Positions 10,855 to 23,219 of a stretch of DNA of 64,000 nucleotides are shown piece by piece (the stretch's first letter is position 1; the number at the start of each line of letters is the position of its first letter). The stretch is from Sophora flavescens (Eukaryota > Streptophyta > Magnoliopsida > Fabales > Fabaceae). The position numbers were made by a program, and so were the translations under genes. Below the pieces are notes generated by a model. It saw only the letters and a list, made by a program, of their open reading frames with translations. It was not told the origin of the DNA and searched no databases. The stretch spans positions 136,383,847 to 136,447,846 of the forward strand of contig CM061064.1 of the NCBI GenBank assembly GCA_030762895.1, in the 5' to 3' direction.

Positions 10855-11440
10855 TGTGTGGCATGAGGATCTGGGATCCGTGCCATTGGACATGAGTGTC
10901 CTGTAAAATGGTGGACTGTGCGTCCCATAAGTTGATGTGGTTAAGCGTTGTCTTCCGTATCCGCAAACCTTTGATTGGTGCATAGGTGTAAAGGTTTTGC
11001 GACTGAGCACTCGGACTAGTGTGTCCTGTGTAGAACTTGAGCAGGTGAACTCGTGTGTTCTGTGTGTGCCTAAATTTTTTAAGTCTTAATTATGAAATCA
11101 AGCATGGTCGTATGCTTGGAGCCTCGACAAGGAAATAATTATGCGACATGAAAAGTGTCGAAAACCAAAGTATTTCTCATGCATATTTCTGGCAGACGTG
11201 CCATGTTACAAGTTTGGAGATCATTGAATCATATATTCTGATCAATGTATCTGATGGTATAAAGCCCATTAACCACGATAACCATTGCGCCATAAGTGTC
11301 GGGCAATGTGTGGACAGATGTTTCCCGTTTATCGTGATGACAATTGAGTCCTAAGTTGGCTAAAGTGTCATATTTTGCGCAAACAACTACTTGTGGTGCC
11401 TGGGGTACTCCAATTAGTTGAAATCTGTTGGACATTGGAT
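10855..11440 (+). repeat. Stem-loop-rich block in the old LTR
   Basis: Many short inverted repeats occur in a row. They include GGACA/TGTCC near 10899, CGCAAACCTTT (10962-10972) with its complement at 10990-11001, GGAC/GTCC and GAAC/GTTC around similar loops near 11020-11060, CAAGCAT/ATGCTTG (11099-11118, loop GGTCGT), TGGCA/TGCCA (11190-11203), CATTGA/TCAATG near 11222-11245 and CATTGC/GCAATG near 11282-11308. Confidence 0.65.
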
Positions 11441-11753
11441 TCTTTTCGTTGGCAATGATCCATTTAAAAATCCTGATCAGCGGAAACGAAAAACAAAGTT
11501 TGGTAGAGTTGTGAGTGAAAGCTGGATTATTGAAGTGTCATGCATTCTTTTAAAATTTCGATGAATACTTGGTATGAGACCCTGTGGAATGAATTATTAC
11601 TCTATGGTTATTGTTTATATACTTTGAACATTTTGAATATGTTTCTGTGTGTCGCGCATATAGTTATCTTTTTGAACTCATATATTGGCGACCCACTCTT
11701 TTATACTTTCTGTTGTACGTTTTCTGTGTGGGTTACATATATGTTGAGTACAG

Positions 11754-12029
11754 ATGGATCCGAACAAGTCATACTTGACTTTCTCGCGGATCCGAGCCCT
11801 AGTTTCTGAGGAATCTAATGAGTGCAACGCCTGGGAAATCAATCCTGGAGCCAGGATCGCTGTCTATACCGGTCCAGTGAGGACTTTGTCAGGTACTGTT
11901 GCAGATGGTCCGCAACACCGAGTAAATAGTATAGCAACTATCCAAGTCTCACTTCCACCTATCTGGATGATCCTACTGTATCTAGTGCAGCAGGGAGATC
12001 TCGAGCACTACCCTCCCCACTATGTTGAG
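11754..12029 (+). pseudogene. Open frame inside the old LTR, left part (split)
   Basis: An open frame begins MDPNKSYLTFSRIRALVSEE and runs without a stop to the insertion point of the 20 kb element at 12029. The frame resumes at 32186 after the TTGAG duplication and continues with a Pro- and acid-rich tail (PLPEVPPNGPLTPI, DVDEEDPE) to a TAG near 32276, with coding-like text beyond. I cannot name a function. Continuity across the insertion suggests that the LTR carries, or once carried, a translated segment. It could also be chance openness in a G+C-richer stretch. Confidence 0.45.
12025..12029. repeat. Target-site duplication TTGAG (left copy)
   Basis: TTGAG at 12025-12029 is repeated at 32181-32185, exactly outside the TGTAACA...TTACA ends of the 20 kb element. 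Confidence 0.92.
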
Positions 12030-15000
12030 TGTAACACCCCGGTTTTTACCATTTCTCAATATCGGTAAAATATATCAGTTTATATTATTTTATTGGAATA
12101 ATAATTATTTTGGACACTAAGTTTTATTATTTTATGACGTTTAATCTTGAGTAATTTATTTATTCTTTTAAAAGTTATTTTATTGTGTGCGTTAACACTG
12201 TACACGCTTACTAGACAATAGCATTATGTTATTATCACTATTAGTATTTATTAAGAAAAATGTTTTAAACAATATGATTGAAAGAAAATTATTTTCATAT
12301 TTTACTATATTTAATTTTATATTTGAAAATAAATTGGTTTGACATTAATCATAGATAAAATTTTGGACCGTGGATTTTTTTTAGTTGATCAATTCAACTA
12401 TCAATCTGTACTTTATTTCAAATTTTGAAAGTATATATTTGTCACCCTTCATTTTTAGATTCAAAAACCAAAAACATGTTTATTTTAGACTCAGTATTTA
12501 TCACTCATTTTTGTACCTAGCACTAAATAAAAAGGTTAAAAACAATAATCTCTCTCCTCTCCCCCTTATGAGCGCACGACCCCCCCTTGTTTCTCTTTTT
12601 CTTTCCTTTCTTTCTTCTTCTTCTTCCTCCTCTCCAAAACTCCAAAGACAAAAGCTCTTCTCCTTCCATCTTGCACAGCTGCGCCACCTCCCAGCTCAGC
12701 CCTTTCCGTCGCCCGTAGCTCGTCGCACGAGGAGGAGGGGACGCGCCTCACGTCCCTACACGTGCTACTGGAGCCACCGCTTTCCGAAGCCAAACCACCG
12801 TCCTCCGTCGTGGTAAGCCCCTTCCGTCGCCTTCCATGGGGGTTTTCCACCATTTATGTTCATCTTTAGTTTCTTTTCTTCTACTCTTGAACTATCTTTC
12901 TTTATTTATGGTTCATGGCTGCTACAAGATGCTCCACTGCTGTGCAGTTCCGCCGCCACTGTGCTGGACCACCTATAGCCGCCGTGCTGCCCCTCTCCAT
13001 GAGTGGGTAAGTGAAGCCTCGTCTATTTTTGCTCAGATTCAAGAAAATCCCCAAATTGATTTTGAAACCCTAACCCTAGCTCTTTGATTTCATCTTATAA
13101 TCTGAAATTAAAAGTTGTTTTTATGTAATTGGGACTATGAATTTGTGTTTCCCAAAGCCAATTTCATTGTTCTTTGGCTAGATTGGATTTTCCCCAAATT
13201 TTGTTTAGAAACCCTAAACCCAAATCTGACTCTATTTGAAATTTGTTCTATTTTTATAAAATTAAGTATTTATATCAATTTGGACTAAGTGTTGGATGAT
13301 GAGAAATTAAATTCTAAATTTTCTGGTTGTTGAAAATGCTTGGACTCCCTCGCTGGGACGTTGATTGTGATTGTATTGCATTAAGAAGCATGTTTTACGT
13401 TATTGGGAACTAATATCAGTTAACTACACAAATTTCAAGGTGTTAAAGGAACTCGGGGCATCATTGAGAAGGAAACAAATTGTTGGATGTGCTAAGGAAA
13501 TGATCTTTTTATGGTCTACAAAGGTAAAGTGAGTTTACCTGAAGAGTTTTAGTAGTTACATACTTATTGTCGTGTTTGAATGTATGTAAATTTTTAAATC
13601 TTTGTAATGATGTCTCGCTTAAATTGTTTAGAGTTTGATTGGAGTTTTAATGTTATTCTTTGTTGATTATATTACTATTTTGCTTGATTGTGATTGGCTG
13701 ATGGCATGACACTGGTCATTGATTGTTAATCAAGATTAAGACATTAAAGTACCTTAACTCAGAAATATCGAAAAAGTGGTGTTTTCTTTTCTTTGGAAAA
13801 ATGAGAAGAAAATCCTAAATGATTAAAGTTTGAAGATAGAACAAAGTTAGGAAAGGAAAAAAAAATGGGAAATATCAAAATTCATGAAAAGGTTTAAAGA
13901 ATTTTTGAAAAGAAAAGTCTTTTGAAAACAAAGATTTTCTTTTAGGCTTTACCAAAAGTTGTTCAAAAATGGAAATATTTAGAGAAAATGCTCTCTTTGA
14001 TAAATCTATTTACAAGAGTTTTGTATTTGGTTCTAAGTTGAGAAAAAGATTTCAGTAGTTTCCAAAGTTTTCAAGAAATGGATTTCTAAAAGAAAACAGT
14101 TTTAGTGAAATAGTATTTCTAAGAACGAAAAGTATTTATGACACAATAATTTAGAAACTTTTCAACTTTTGTTTTTCGATTTAGTTTTCACTAAACGAAA
14201 ACCTCTGGAAAGAGAGTGAAAAAGAAAGGACCTAGTGCTTCGGATTGACGGGCTAGAGTTCTTGTTTTGAGTTTTGAGAAAAATAAAGGACCTAGTGCTC
14301 CGGACTGACTGGCTAGAGTCCTTGTTTTGAGTTTTGAGTCCTTGTTTTGATTTTTGAGGAAAATAAAGGACCTAGTGCTCCGGATTGACGGGCTAGAGTT
14401 CTTGTTTTGAGTTTTGAGGAAAAGAAAGGACCTAGTACTCCGGATTGACGGGCTAGAGTTCTTGTTTTGAGTTTTGAGAAAGTAGAAAGGAGCTAGTGTT
14501 CCGGATTGACGGGCTAGAGTTCCTATTCTAGTTTCGAGGGAAGATAGAACCTAGAATTCCGAGATGTCGGACTAGTGTTCAGTTGTGAAGGACATTATGA
14601 ATCATGGGTTTTATTGATAAAATCCTATGAGTATTAAAGTTTAATTTAATACTTGATTAAAAGTAGTCGAGAGCGTAAGCCTTGACGAGGAAAGAAAGAT
14701 GCAAAAAAGAAAATAAAAAACGAGAACACCTTGTTTTACATGCATAGTCTGGCTTATATGTCGTTGTGGCAGACGTGCCATTGTGTATCGAGCTACAGTT
14801 TCACAAAGGGTGAACTGACAAACTGAATAGTTACCAACCAAAGACGGCTCCTTTAGTTTTTAGGTCTTCAGGGACATTCGGGTTCAAACTCCACGAAATG
14901 CTTGGGGCTTTGCAACCTCTTGTCGTGGAAATCGGCTACCCTGCACGAAATGTACTAAATCAGGAACTATTCTATATTATTTAGGTGAGATGCGATACCC

Positions 15001-15944
15001 CAGAACAATTCGGGATCATACCTAAATTGAGAGTCCGACCCAAATGCACGAGACAATTGTGTTATAGGCATTATCGCGATCCTATCATGCTCCACGAAGG
15101 GAAGTTAGGATCTCCGAAGATAGTGAACTAGTAATCGGGAATGGATCCCTGTGTTTATGGTTATGATATATTGCATGTCATTGTGTGAGAGTCGTGTATG
15201 TGACTGCTATGATAAAACTCATATGTCGGTATCTCACCTTTGCATTATTTCTGTTTGGTTTCTTTTGTGGGTATTTGGGTTTGAGTGTACAGATGTTGCA
15301 AAGAAGTTCTCAGCTTCACTCGGGGATATTAGTCCCAATCCTTGAAGATGTCTGATGTTAGTTTTAATGGTGAGAACCATGGGGTCTTGCCCAGGAATAT
15401 CTTTTAGTGCGACCAGCTTAGTTTATCGAGTAAATTTTATTTGGAGAAAGTCATAGTTATAGGTATTATGACTATGAGAGTCTTTTAATGGATTACTGTT
15501 ATGCGTATGTATGTTTATAGCTCGGAGAGCCTCTATTGTGGATTTGATATTTATGGCTCGGAGAGCCTTTCTTTTGGGATGAAAATATAAATATTTTAGC
15601 AGGTGTTTTTATTTTGGGATGTTGAAATTACAGAGGAGACTCTGTCAAAATTTTTGTAAAAGGTATCGATCTGTATTCAAGTATGTTTCTAAAGAATATA
15701 GATTTGCTAGGCTAGGATTGTAAGCATGTGCACCGGTTACGGCTTAGGTTTTTGGGTCGTGACAATTTTATGAAAATGTGGAGTTAGTATCTTATAAAAT
15801 AGGTTTAAATTTTACCACAACCGCGGAATGACCTATAGAAAATTACACGAGATATTTTACGAAAGCAGCCAACAAATATTAATTCATTTTAATAGGTTAT
15901 TACGAAATTGAGTTAGTCATGTAACGCCCAAGGGGGGTGTTACA
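12030..15944 (+). repeat. 5' LTR of the 20 kb element
   Basis: It runs from TGTAACACCCC to GGGTGTTACA (3915 bp). The first 500 bp are A+T-rich (U3). A pyrimidine-rich stretch at 12545-12680 followed by a G+C-richer segment with a GTAAGC splice-donor-like site near 12812 may be the transcribed leader. 14228-14545 is a tandem array. 14560-15130 is rich in short inverted repeats, for example TCCACGA with TCGTGGA near 14890-14930. Confidence 0.92.
14228..14545 (+). repeat. Tandem array, 60-bp unit, five copies
   Basis: Units beginning 'ggacctagtgctccgg' or a variant start near 14228, 14288, 14368, 14428 and 14488. The period is 60 bp with one 80-bp interval caused by an extra 'gagtccttgttttga'. 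The 3' LTR has four units. Confidence 0.9.
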
Positions 15945-15948
15945 TTAG

Positions 15949-15960
15949 TGGTATCAGAGC
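15949..15960 (+). other. Primer-binding site, initiator tRNA-Met (20 kb element)
   Basis: TGGTATCAGAGC, the standard initiator-Met primer complement, begins four bases after the 5' LTR end at 15944. Confidence 0.93.
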
Positions 15961-17755
15961 TGGTCGAGTCTTTCCGGAAACTTGGGAAATAGGTCCGTTA
16001 GGTTTTTGTTGTGTGATCTCTGGTTGGACCTTACTTGAATTGTTTCCTGGTCCAAACAATGTGTTGACACATAAATATGTGTGTTTAAATGAGTGTCTAG
16101 TCGAGTTGAGAACTTGTGAGAACTCATGTTTACTATATAGAAGGATATTGAGTTTTTGATCGATCTAGTTCCTAGAATTCGGGTTGCTCTCTATGACTTT
16201 GTGTAGGATGTCGCCTATAAAAGTAATCGAGTTAGACAACTCGATTCAACTGCAAGATCTGTGGTTTAAGCAATTGATTAGATTGGGTGTTTTTCGTAGG
16301 AAGCACCAGTGTTGTGTAAAGGTTTGAAACTGTGCATGGGTTTCTGACAACTTAACAAAGTGATGATTATTAACGAGTATTATCTGCCGTGCGTAGTTAA
16401 TTTGATAGATCACTCACAAGGAGTCATTGTCTACTCAAAGATTGACTTGAGGATGAGTTATCACCGGATTGGAGTGATGACCTATCAAAGATTTTTCACC
16501 ATCAACTCAGCTTATGAGGAGAGATTAGTTCTTTGTATGTTTGATAGATTGACTAAGTTGTTTGTGATCGTGCTCGATTCATGGTGACCAGCCTAAGAGT
16601 GTCTGGAAAGACCTGTGTGCGTGTTGGAACCAAGCTGAATTGATTGAAATCTTCAACCTTGGGTGAATGTCTCAAAATTAAGAACTGTTCACTGTACTAT
16701 GCGATTCTTATGAATTTGTAATTTGCAATTTGTCTCTTGAGTTCCTATGGTTGTATTAGACAATCACTTCGATGAAGTTTGTATGTGTCATACAATTTTT
16801 TCTGATTTTGATTTGAAATCTGTCAGAAATCATAAATTAATTATGCTAGTTCTTTGTACCAAGAACTAATTCTCTTGGGAATAGGAACTATTAATCCTTT
16901 GATTTCCTAAGTCCGCTGGAAGTTCTTGTGAAAGAAGGAACATTATTAGAGTCATGGTTGTAAATATGTATTAGCTATCCATTTTTGCACTCACTAACCT
17001 AATTGAAGAATCTTTTTCATACTGGATGTTCCAGTATCTTTCAAATTGATGGAATTCTTCTTTATGCTTTTGTGAACATGAAATCGAGAAATTTCTTTTC
17101 TTGAAAATTTCTTTTCGTGATCTCCAAGACCATGTCTTATTGTAGTTCAAAAGGACTTGTCATCCTTGATCAATTTCACCCTACGTATCTTTCCAAATGA
17201 CATTGACGTGACCTACCTCAAGAGTTATGAGGATGGGTATCTGATTCATATCAGCAAGTCAGAGTTAGTCAAGTACAGTGAAAGAGAGATAGCTTGATGT
17301 TAGAGACCTCCCTTGCTAAAGATGTTAGCATCGCAAGTTGTCGTGGGTTTATCGAGTACCTTCAAGAGTTTTAATTAGTTTCGAATGATCGTGGACATGT
17401 TGATGAAGTCAACACCCTTCATAGTTGTTAAGACCTACCATGAAGTGGAGAAGAAAAACCGAAGTATGTATCAGAGAACTGATCAAATTTCACAAACTAT
17501 TATCAAGTATTGTTTCAAATGAAGACCCAAAGTTTACCAAGGTTTGTCGGTAAGGTCTGCTCTAAATGTTGAGGACAAAGTTGAGGCTAAGCTCAACGGA
17601 TCATCCTCAACTCGAGTGGGTGAGTGAGAAAATGATATGATCTTTAGGAGGTTGGTTTGAGAGTAAGTGTAGTATTTGACTACGATCATCCCTTTAGTAG
17701 GATAAACAAGAGGCGAAAGGAATTTGTTGAGATATAGATATGACTGGTAAGATGG
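15961..17755 (+). pseudogene. Eroded pol remains of the 20 kb element
   Basis: Most of this stretch gives no continuous reading. At about 16321-16530 a degraded reverse transcriptase can be seen: a KVMIINEYYLP-like run, then VIVYSKIDLRMSYHRIGV and a phenylalanine-threonine segment. These align by eye with the KYPLPRIDDL and FSKLDLRSGYHQI blocks of chromovirus RT. The segment 17300-17400 (SCRGFIEYLQEF) may be the YYRRFIEGFS block. No gag or protease is recognisable. The Athila element interrupts at 17756 and the remains continue at 27345. Confidence 0.6.
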
Positions 17756-19051
17756 TGGTCGCGCTGTCGCGCACGCGCCAAAAAGAACGAGCGGTTTTTA
17801 AAACTGTAGTTTAGGGCGACAACTCGGATGTTGTCTCACAAGGACTCTTGTAGTGTTATTTATCACAAAATTCAGTTTTGGGGGGGGGGGGGGGGGTGGA
17901 TTGGAATGCAAATAAGAAACAAAGCAAAGCAAAGCAATGAAAACAGAGCAGTTGAAAATATTATCAAATAGCTAAAGACGATTAATCCATTGTTCTCGAT
18001 TTCCCAACTATCATAGGTTCATGCAATTTCCAAGCCCTAAGCAGATTCTAATCCCCTCCCGGTTGTAGCAACAATTTACAAGCGAAACCACTACTACAGA
18101 TATATGTCCCTATTCCCGAATTAAGTAAACGGGGTGAAGCCCTTCGTGAACAAAACGAACACGAAACGTACACACGCGAATTAAGCAAACGCGATTAATT
18201 ATAGGAACATAATATCACCGAAAATAAATCAATACAACACAATATACTCCTGAATTAAGCAAACAGAAATATACAGCATGGCATTGAAAAGGGAAAAGCA
18301 AACAAAACAGGAAATACAAGAACCTCAAGTGTAGTGGAAATCGATTACAATAGATTAATCCTAGAAAATTAGTTCTCCATGAAAAACGAAAACACACAGA
18401 AAAATGTAAAAAACAATGGAGAAGCAAAAGTCTTTTCAATCTGTCCAGAAAAGCCTTTTATAATTATTCAGAAATTCAGCTCACTCGCGAGGCGAGCCCT
18501 AATTCGCGAGGCGAATATTGTGAAGAGTCAGCAACCTTTGGCATTCTCGCGAGGCGAAGAACGGATCGTGGGGCGAAGAATTGAAGAGTCTTCTTGTTAC
18601 ATCCGTTATGAACATCAGGGGCCAACTGTGATGCTTTATGACTTCCATGATCGCGAGGCGAAGAAGTTATTCGCGAGGCGACCCCGAGAGCTTGCATATT
18701 TCTGGAACAGTCATCCTTCAGGGTCGCGAGGTGAGGTGCTATTCGCGGGGCGAACCAGAGAGGATGATATTTTTACTGTTCTGCTGGCTTTCAGGTTCGC
18801 GAGGCGAGAGGACTCTCGCGAGGCGAATCCCCTGTTTCTTTATTCCCTCAACTTCTACTTAACCTGAAAACAACAAAATAGCCATAAGTGCTTTATTTGA
18901 CTCAAAACTGGCTAAATTAACCTAAAACTACTTTAGAGACTCAAAACCTTTCTTGAGGACAATCTAATCTAATTTGGGTGAAAATAGGATATAATTTGCA
19001 CAAAACCCTAGTCATACTAGCCATAAAACTAGATGAGTCAGTGGCTTATCA
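17756..19051 (-). repeat. 3' LTR of the Athila element
   Basis: Plus reading is TGGTCGCGCTGTCGCGC to GGCTTATCA (1296 bp). It contains a run of about 18 G at 17879-17896 and ten CGCGAGGCGA-type motifs at 18484-18830. The adjoining 19052-19070 (complement TTTAAGTTTGGGGTATTT) is the polypurine tract. Confidence 0.9.
18484..18830. repeat. Paired CGCGAGGCGA modules
   Basis: Five pairs of TCGCGAGGCGA or close variants start near 18485, 18546, 18651, 18722 and 18796. Members of each pair are 17-20 bp apart. The phrase linking modules ('tttctggaacagtca…cagggtcgcgagg') also occurs in the 5.2 kb element's LTR near 4530-4560, so the two families share this segment. Confidence 0.88.
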
Positions 19052-20554
19052 AAATACCCCAAACTTAAACTTTGCTTGTCCCCAAGCAAACTAAAACTCA
19101 AAAATCAAAAAGACTCAAGACCTGGCAAGCTTAAAAGATTCAATCAACCTTGCACAAATTCAAGCAGTTTCATCAAAACAGTTTTCTTCAATGTCCCCCA
19201 CTTTCAAGCAAAGCAATCCCCACAACCATTCACTCTAAACATTTGAGAATTTCATCATTCAAACAATCATTAATCTAAGCAGGGGATCCAAGTTACACAC
19301 AAGAGGGAGATCACCAAATTCAAACAACTGCCTTCCTCACAAGGGCATTTAGTGTTCACTCATTCGTTCAGTTTGTGTCAGGCTAACAACATTTCACTCA
19401 ATTTCACTTTCAAGAGCACTTCCCATAAATTTGATTTTCATATCAAAATGATTCCCACAGAAAACATGCATGCAACAACAAAAGGTCTTTTATGGGTTGT
19501 AATGGGGCCTGGCTAAGGGTAGGATATACAAGGGTACTAGGCTGAAGACCCTAGGAACTAAGAGAGCATGAAACACTTCAAAACATTGAAATTCCACTCA
19601 AGTTCCTTTTCTCATTCATCTTTTCAATTGCCTTAGGTGACTACAGCCATTTCTTCTGATACTTTTATTTTTATCATTTTTACACTTTTTTTTTTCAAAT
19701 TTTTGTTCTTTTTTTTTCTGCTTTTTTTTTTTTTTGCCTTTGGCTCCAACCTTTGTATTATATTTTTTTTCTTTCAATCCCAAACAACACATTACACCTT
19801 GTAGCCACCCCAAACTTAGTTTCTTGCAACCATTCTCTTTCTAAGATTCCATGCTCTCCTAATCCTAAGATCGGGTTAACATGGTTTTTCAGATTTTGGG
19901 CTTATAACATTAGGTTATCAAGAATTAACAGGCTAATCAGGCTCAATGGGGCTAACTAGGGAACATGCATTAGGGATGGTTATTTTTAGGCTAAGTAGTT
20001 ATTTACAAAGAAAATGCCTAAATCATCTGAAGCAAACACATAATCATGCAAACCATAAAGAGATTCAAGCAAATTCAGGAAATTGTAACTTGAAAGTGAT
20101 TCTCACAGTCAAAAACATGTTGGAGGCTCAAAACCTCACCTGGACATTCATGCAAATTGTTTAACAGAGATTTTATCCCTAGTGTGTGCTTCCTATAACC
20201 CCAAACTTATCATAAATCATGCTATCATAACAAAATCCCAAAGTTCAGTTTTCAATCACATGGGGATCACTTTTCAAAAACAAAAATTTTTTCAGCCTAG
20301 GGGGAATCATCACATAAATCATGCAATCAATCTGTGCAAAATCAATCAAAATCCAGCAAACTTGCCAACAAAAGACTCAACACAACTCCTGAGCTTCTCA
20401 AATTATTCAGGAGCTTTATTAAAAGAAAAGGAAAAAAACAAGACACAACAAAACTACAACTAGTTCCCTCCCCCACACTTAAAACATACATTGTCCCCAA
20501 TGAAACAACATAACAATAAAATCAGAGTGAGGGAAAGGAAAGGGTACTCCCTGA
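19052..20554. other. Untranslated region between integrase and 3' LTR
   Basis: No coding sequence is supported. It is A+T-rich with a T-rich run at 19680-19770 on the plus strand. In Athila elements this is where an env-like frame can lie; none is visible here. It shares short phrases with 4822-6140. Confidence 0.65.
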
Positions 20555-21110
20555 TCAAGTGTCAGTGTAGGTGGGAGCTTCCAAGGAGAGCTCCTCAACA
20601 TGAGCATCCACAGGAACACCAGCATCCACACCATGGAATGGCTTCAGCCTCTGCCCGTTAACCTTGAAGGACTTGTTGCTACCTGCACTTTTAATCTCTA
20701 CTGCACCATAAGGAAAAACGTTAGTAACAACAAAGGGGCCATCCCACTTGGACCTAAGTTTCCCAGCCATCAATTTCAAGCGGGAATTAAACAGTAAGAC
20801 TTTCTGGCCCACAAAAAATTCTTTCCTAGCAATCATCCTATCATGAAAAAGTTTTGTTTTCTCTTTATAAATCCTGGAGCTTTCATAGGCTTCTAGCCTA
20901 AGTTCCTCAAGTTGCTGCAACTGTAGTTTTCCTTCAACACCAGCTTTCTTCATTTCCAAGTTACAGCACTTCACTGCCCAATATGCATGGTGCTCAACTT
21001 CCACCGGAAGGTGACATGCCTTACCAAATACAAGCCGAAAGGGGGACATTCCTATTGGCGTCTTGAAAGCGGTCCTATGAGCCCACAAAGTCGTCTTCCG
21101 GACGGCGCGC
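20555..21110 (-). pseudogene. Athila integrase C-terminal part (out of frame with the core)
   Basis: A minus-strand frame of 177 codons (21088-20555) carries the end of the integrase catalytic core and the C-terminal tail: WAHRTAFKTPIGMSPFRLVFG, then HLPVEVEHHAYWA, a KLQLQQLEELRLEAYESS helix, and the RSKWDGPFVV block that marks the end of Ty3 polyproteins. It is separated from the integrase core at 22298-21111 by a frameshift close to 21100, since the core frame ends at a stop after MVQPNRKD. The frame ends in a natural-looking stop near 20555. Confidence 0.88.
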
Positions 21111-22298
21111 TCAATCCTTTCTATTTGGTTGCACCATCTTCTCTAGAATCTGCTTGATCTCCCTGTTTGATAACTCAGCCTGGCCATTGGTCTGGGGATG
21201 ATAGGCAGTGGAAACTCTATGCACAACCCCATATTTCCTGAGTAAGGCTTCCATGGTACGGTTGCAGAAGTGAGTGCCATGGTCACTGATAATAGCCCTA
21301 GATATGCCAAACCTGCAAAAAATGTTGGACCTACCAAATTTGGAAACAACTTTAGCATCGTTAGTCCTAGTGGGGATTGCTTCCACCCACTTTGAAACAT
21401 AGTCAACAGCCAAAAGAATATACAGAAACCCAAAAGAAGCAGGGAAAGGACCCATAAAATCAATCCCCCACACATCAAAAACCTCACAAAAAAGCATGGG
21501 CTGCTGAGGCATCTCACTCCTACGAGTGATGGCAGGGCCTGTTGTTTGACATTCCTTGCAATTCCTGTAGACCTCATAGGCATCTCTAAAAATTGTGGGC
21601 CAGTAGAACCCAGAATCCAGGACTTTTCTTGCTGTCCTCTGTGGTCCAAAATGTCCTCCAACTTGAGAGGCATGTGAAAAATGCAAGATGGACTCTGTCT
21701 CATGATCGGGGACATACCTCTGAATCACTTTATCACTGCAAAACTTCCAAAGGTACGGATCATCCCACACATAGTACTTTGCATCGCTCTTGAGCTTGTG
21801 GAACTTGGATCTACTTGTACCTGCAGGAATAACACCAGCAACAATAAAGTTAACTATGTCAGCAAACCAGGGGGTTACCCCATACAGATGTAGAAGTCTC
21901 TCATAAGGGAAATCATCTTGGATGGGAGAAGGATCCTCATCCCTTGCTATTCGGCTCAAGTGATCGGCTACCAAATTTTCAGCTCCACTCTTGTCTTTTA
22001 TCTCCACATTGAATTCTTGGAGCAAAAGCATCCACCAGATCAGTCTTGGCTTAGCTTTCGGTTTCTTTAACAGGTACTTCAGAGCTGCATGGTCAGTGAA
22101 AACAATAACTTTTGAACCTAGCAAATAAGACCTAAATTTATCAAGTGCAAACACAACAGCTAGCAGTTCTTTCTCAGTGGTGGTGTAATTGGATTGTGCA
22201 GCATCTAATGTCCTAGAAGCATAATGAATTACATGGGCAGCCTTGCCCACCCTTTGTGCCAGAACCGCTCCCACAGCAAAATTAGAAACATCACACAT
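21111..22298 (-). pseudogene. Athila RNase H and integrase core
   Basis: The RNase H begins MCDVSNFAVGAVLAQR and includes HYASRTLDAAQSNYTTTEKELLAVVFA and a TDHAALKYLL run. The zinc-binding HHCC of integrase follows (HFSHASQVGGHFG, then CKECQ). Next comes the catalytic core with its three acidic residues in GIDFMGPF, IISDHGTHF and NGQAELSNREIK. An in-frame TAG near 22330 separates this part from RT upstream, and a frameshift near 21111 cuts off the C-terminus. The residues needed for catalysis are intact, so damage is limited to the two breaks. Confidence 0.92.
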
Positions 22299-22328
22299 GA
22301 GTTCAAAAGGGAGGGTCCAGTCAGGGGG

Positions 22329-23219
22329 CTAGATGACGGGGGTAGAGGTCAATGCTCTTTTCAGGTAGTCAAATGCCTTCTTGCAATTTTCATCAAAATG
22401 GAACATGGCATCATTCTTCAGCAGGTTTGACAATGGTAGAGCTATCTTGCTGAAGTCCTTTATAAAGCGCCTGTAGAAACCTGCATGTCCAAGAAAAGAA
22501 CGGATCTCGCGTACGCAAGATGGGTAAGGCAATGAAGAAATCACACCAATTTTTGCAGGATCTACTGAAATACCCTCTTTAGAAATAACATGACCGAAAA
22601 CAATCCCATGTTCTACCATAAAGTGACATTTTTCATAGTTCAAAATCAGATCAGTCTCAATGCATCTTTGTAGAACTAAACTCTGACTATGCAGACATGC
22701 ATCAAATGAGGAGCCATATACAGTGAAATCATCCATGAACACCTCCATGCAATTTTCAATGAATTCTGTAAAAATGCTAAGCATGCATCTTTGGAAGGTG
22801 CCAGGAGCATTACAAAGGCCAAATGGCATCCTCCTATAGGCAAACGTGCCGAAGGGGCACGTGAAAGTGGTCTTTTCCTGATCCTCAGGGGCAATATGGA
22901 TCTGAAAGTACCCGGAAAAGCCATCAAGAAAACAGTAATGAGATTTACCAGCCAGCCGATCCAGCATCTGATCTATGAACGGCAAAGGAAAGTGATCCTT
23001 TCTGGTGGCTTGGTTCAATTTCCTATAATCTATATAGACTCGCCAGCTATTCTGGACTCTAGTAGGTACAAGCTCATTATTATCATTCCTAACTACTGTG
23101 AGACCGGACTTTTTGGGTACAACTTGCACCGGACTTACCCAAGTACTATCAGAGATGGGGTATATAATACCTGCCTGCAGAAGTTTAGTCACCTCTTTCT
23201 TCACCACATCCAGAATCAA
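22329..23219 (-). pseudogene. Athila reverse transcriptase
   Basis: The polymerase blocks are clear: WRVYIDYRKLNQATRKDHFPLPFIDQM, CFLDGFSGYFQI, TFTCPFGTFAYRRMPFGLCNAP, and the catalytic FMDDFTVYG box. It continues into the connection region (HVISKEGISVDPAKI, FYRRFIKDFS). The frame is joined upstream to 23577-23185 by a frameshift near 23220. Downstream it ends in an in-frame TAG near 22330, after which the same frame opens directly into RNase H. Both catalytic aspartates are present. Confidence 0.92.

Larger units (their letters stand above)
9614..12029 (+). repeat. Old LTR of a Tekay/Del-like element, left part
   Basis: The sequence changes from pol to non-coding, stem-loop-rich DNA near 9614. 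Several phrases match the 3.9 kb LTRs of the element at 12030-32180 (for example the TGGCA-GACG-TGCCA hairpin at 11190-11203, also at 14768 and 30925), so this looks like a diverged LTR of the same broad group. It is interrupted at 12029 and continues at 32186 to about 32870, ending near 'gtgatatcccgggaaggggtatc'. Its own 5' start is not recognisable and may be truncated. 10260-10750 is A+T-rich and featureless. Confidence 0.6.

Noticed and set aside
12385..12816. 143-codon open frame in the 20 kb element's 5' LTR (and its counterpart at 28643-29251)
   Set aside because: The frame is not conserved between the two LTR copies beyond shared DNA. Composition is low-complexity from a pyrimidine-rich leader, and no domain is present.
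16360..16587. 75-codon open frame as a separate small gene
   Set aside because: It contains degraded RT blocks in line with chromovirus pol; it is a remnant of the 20 kb element.
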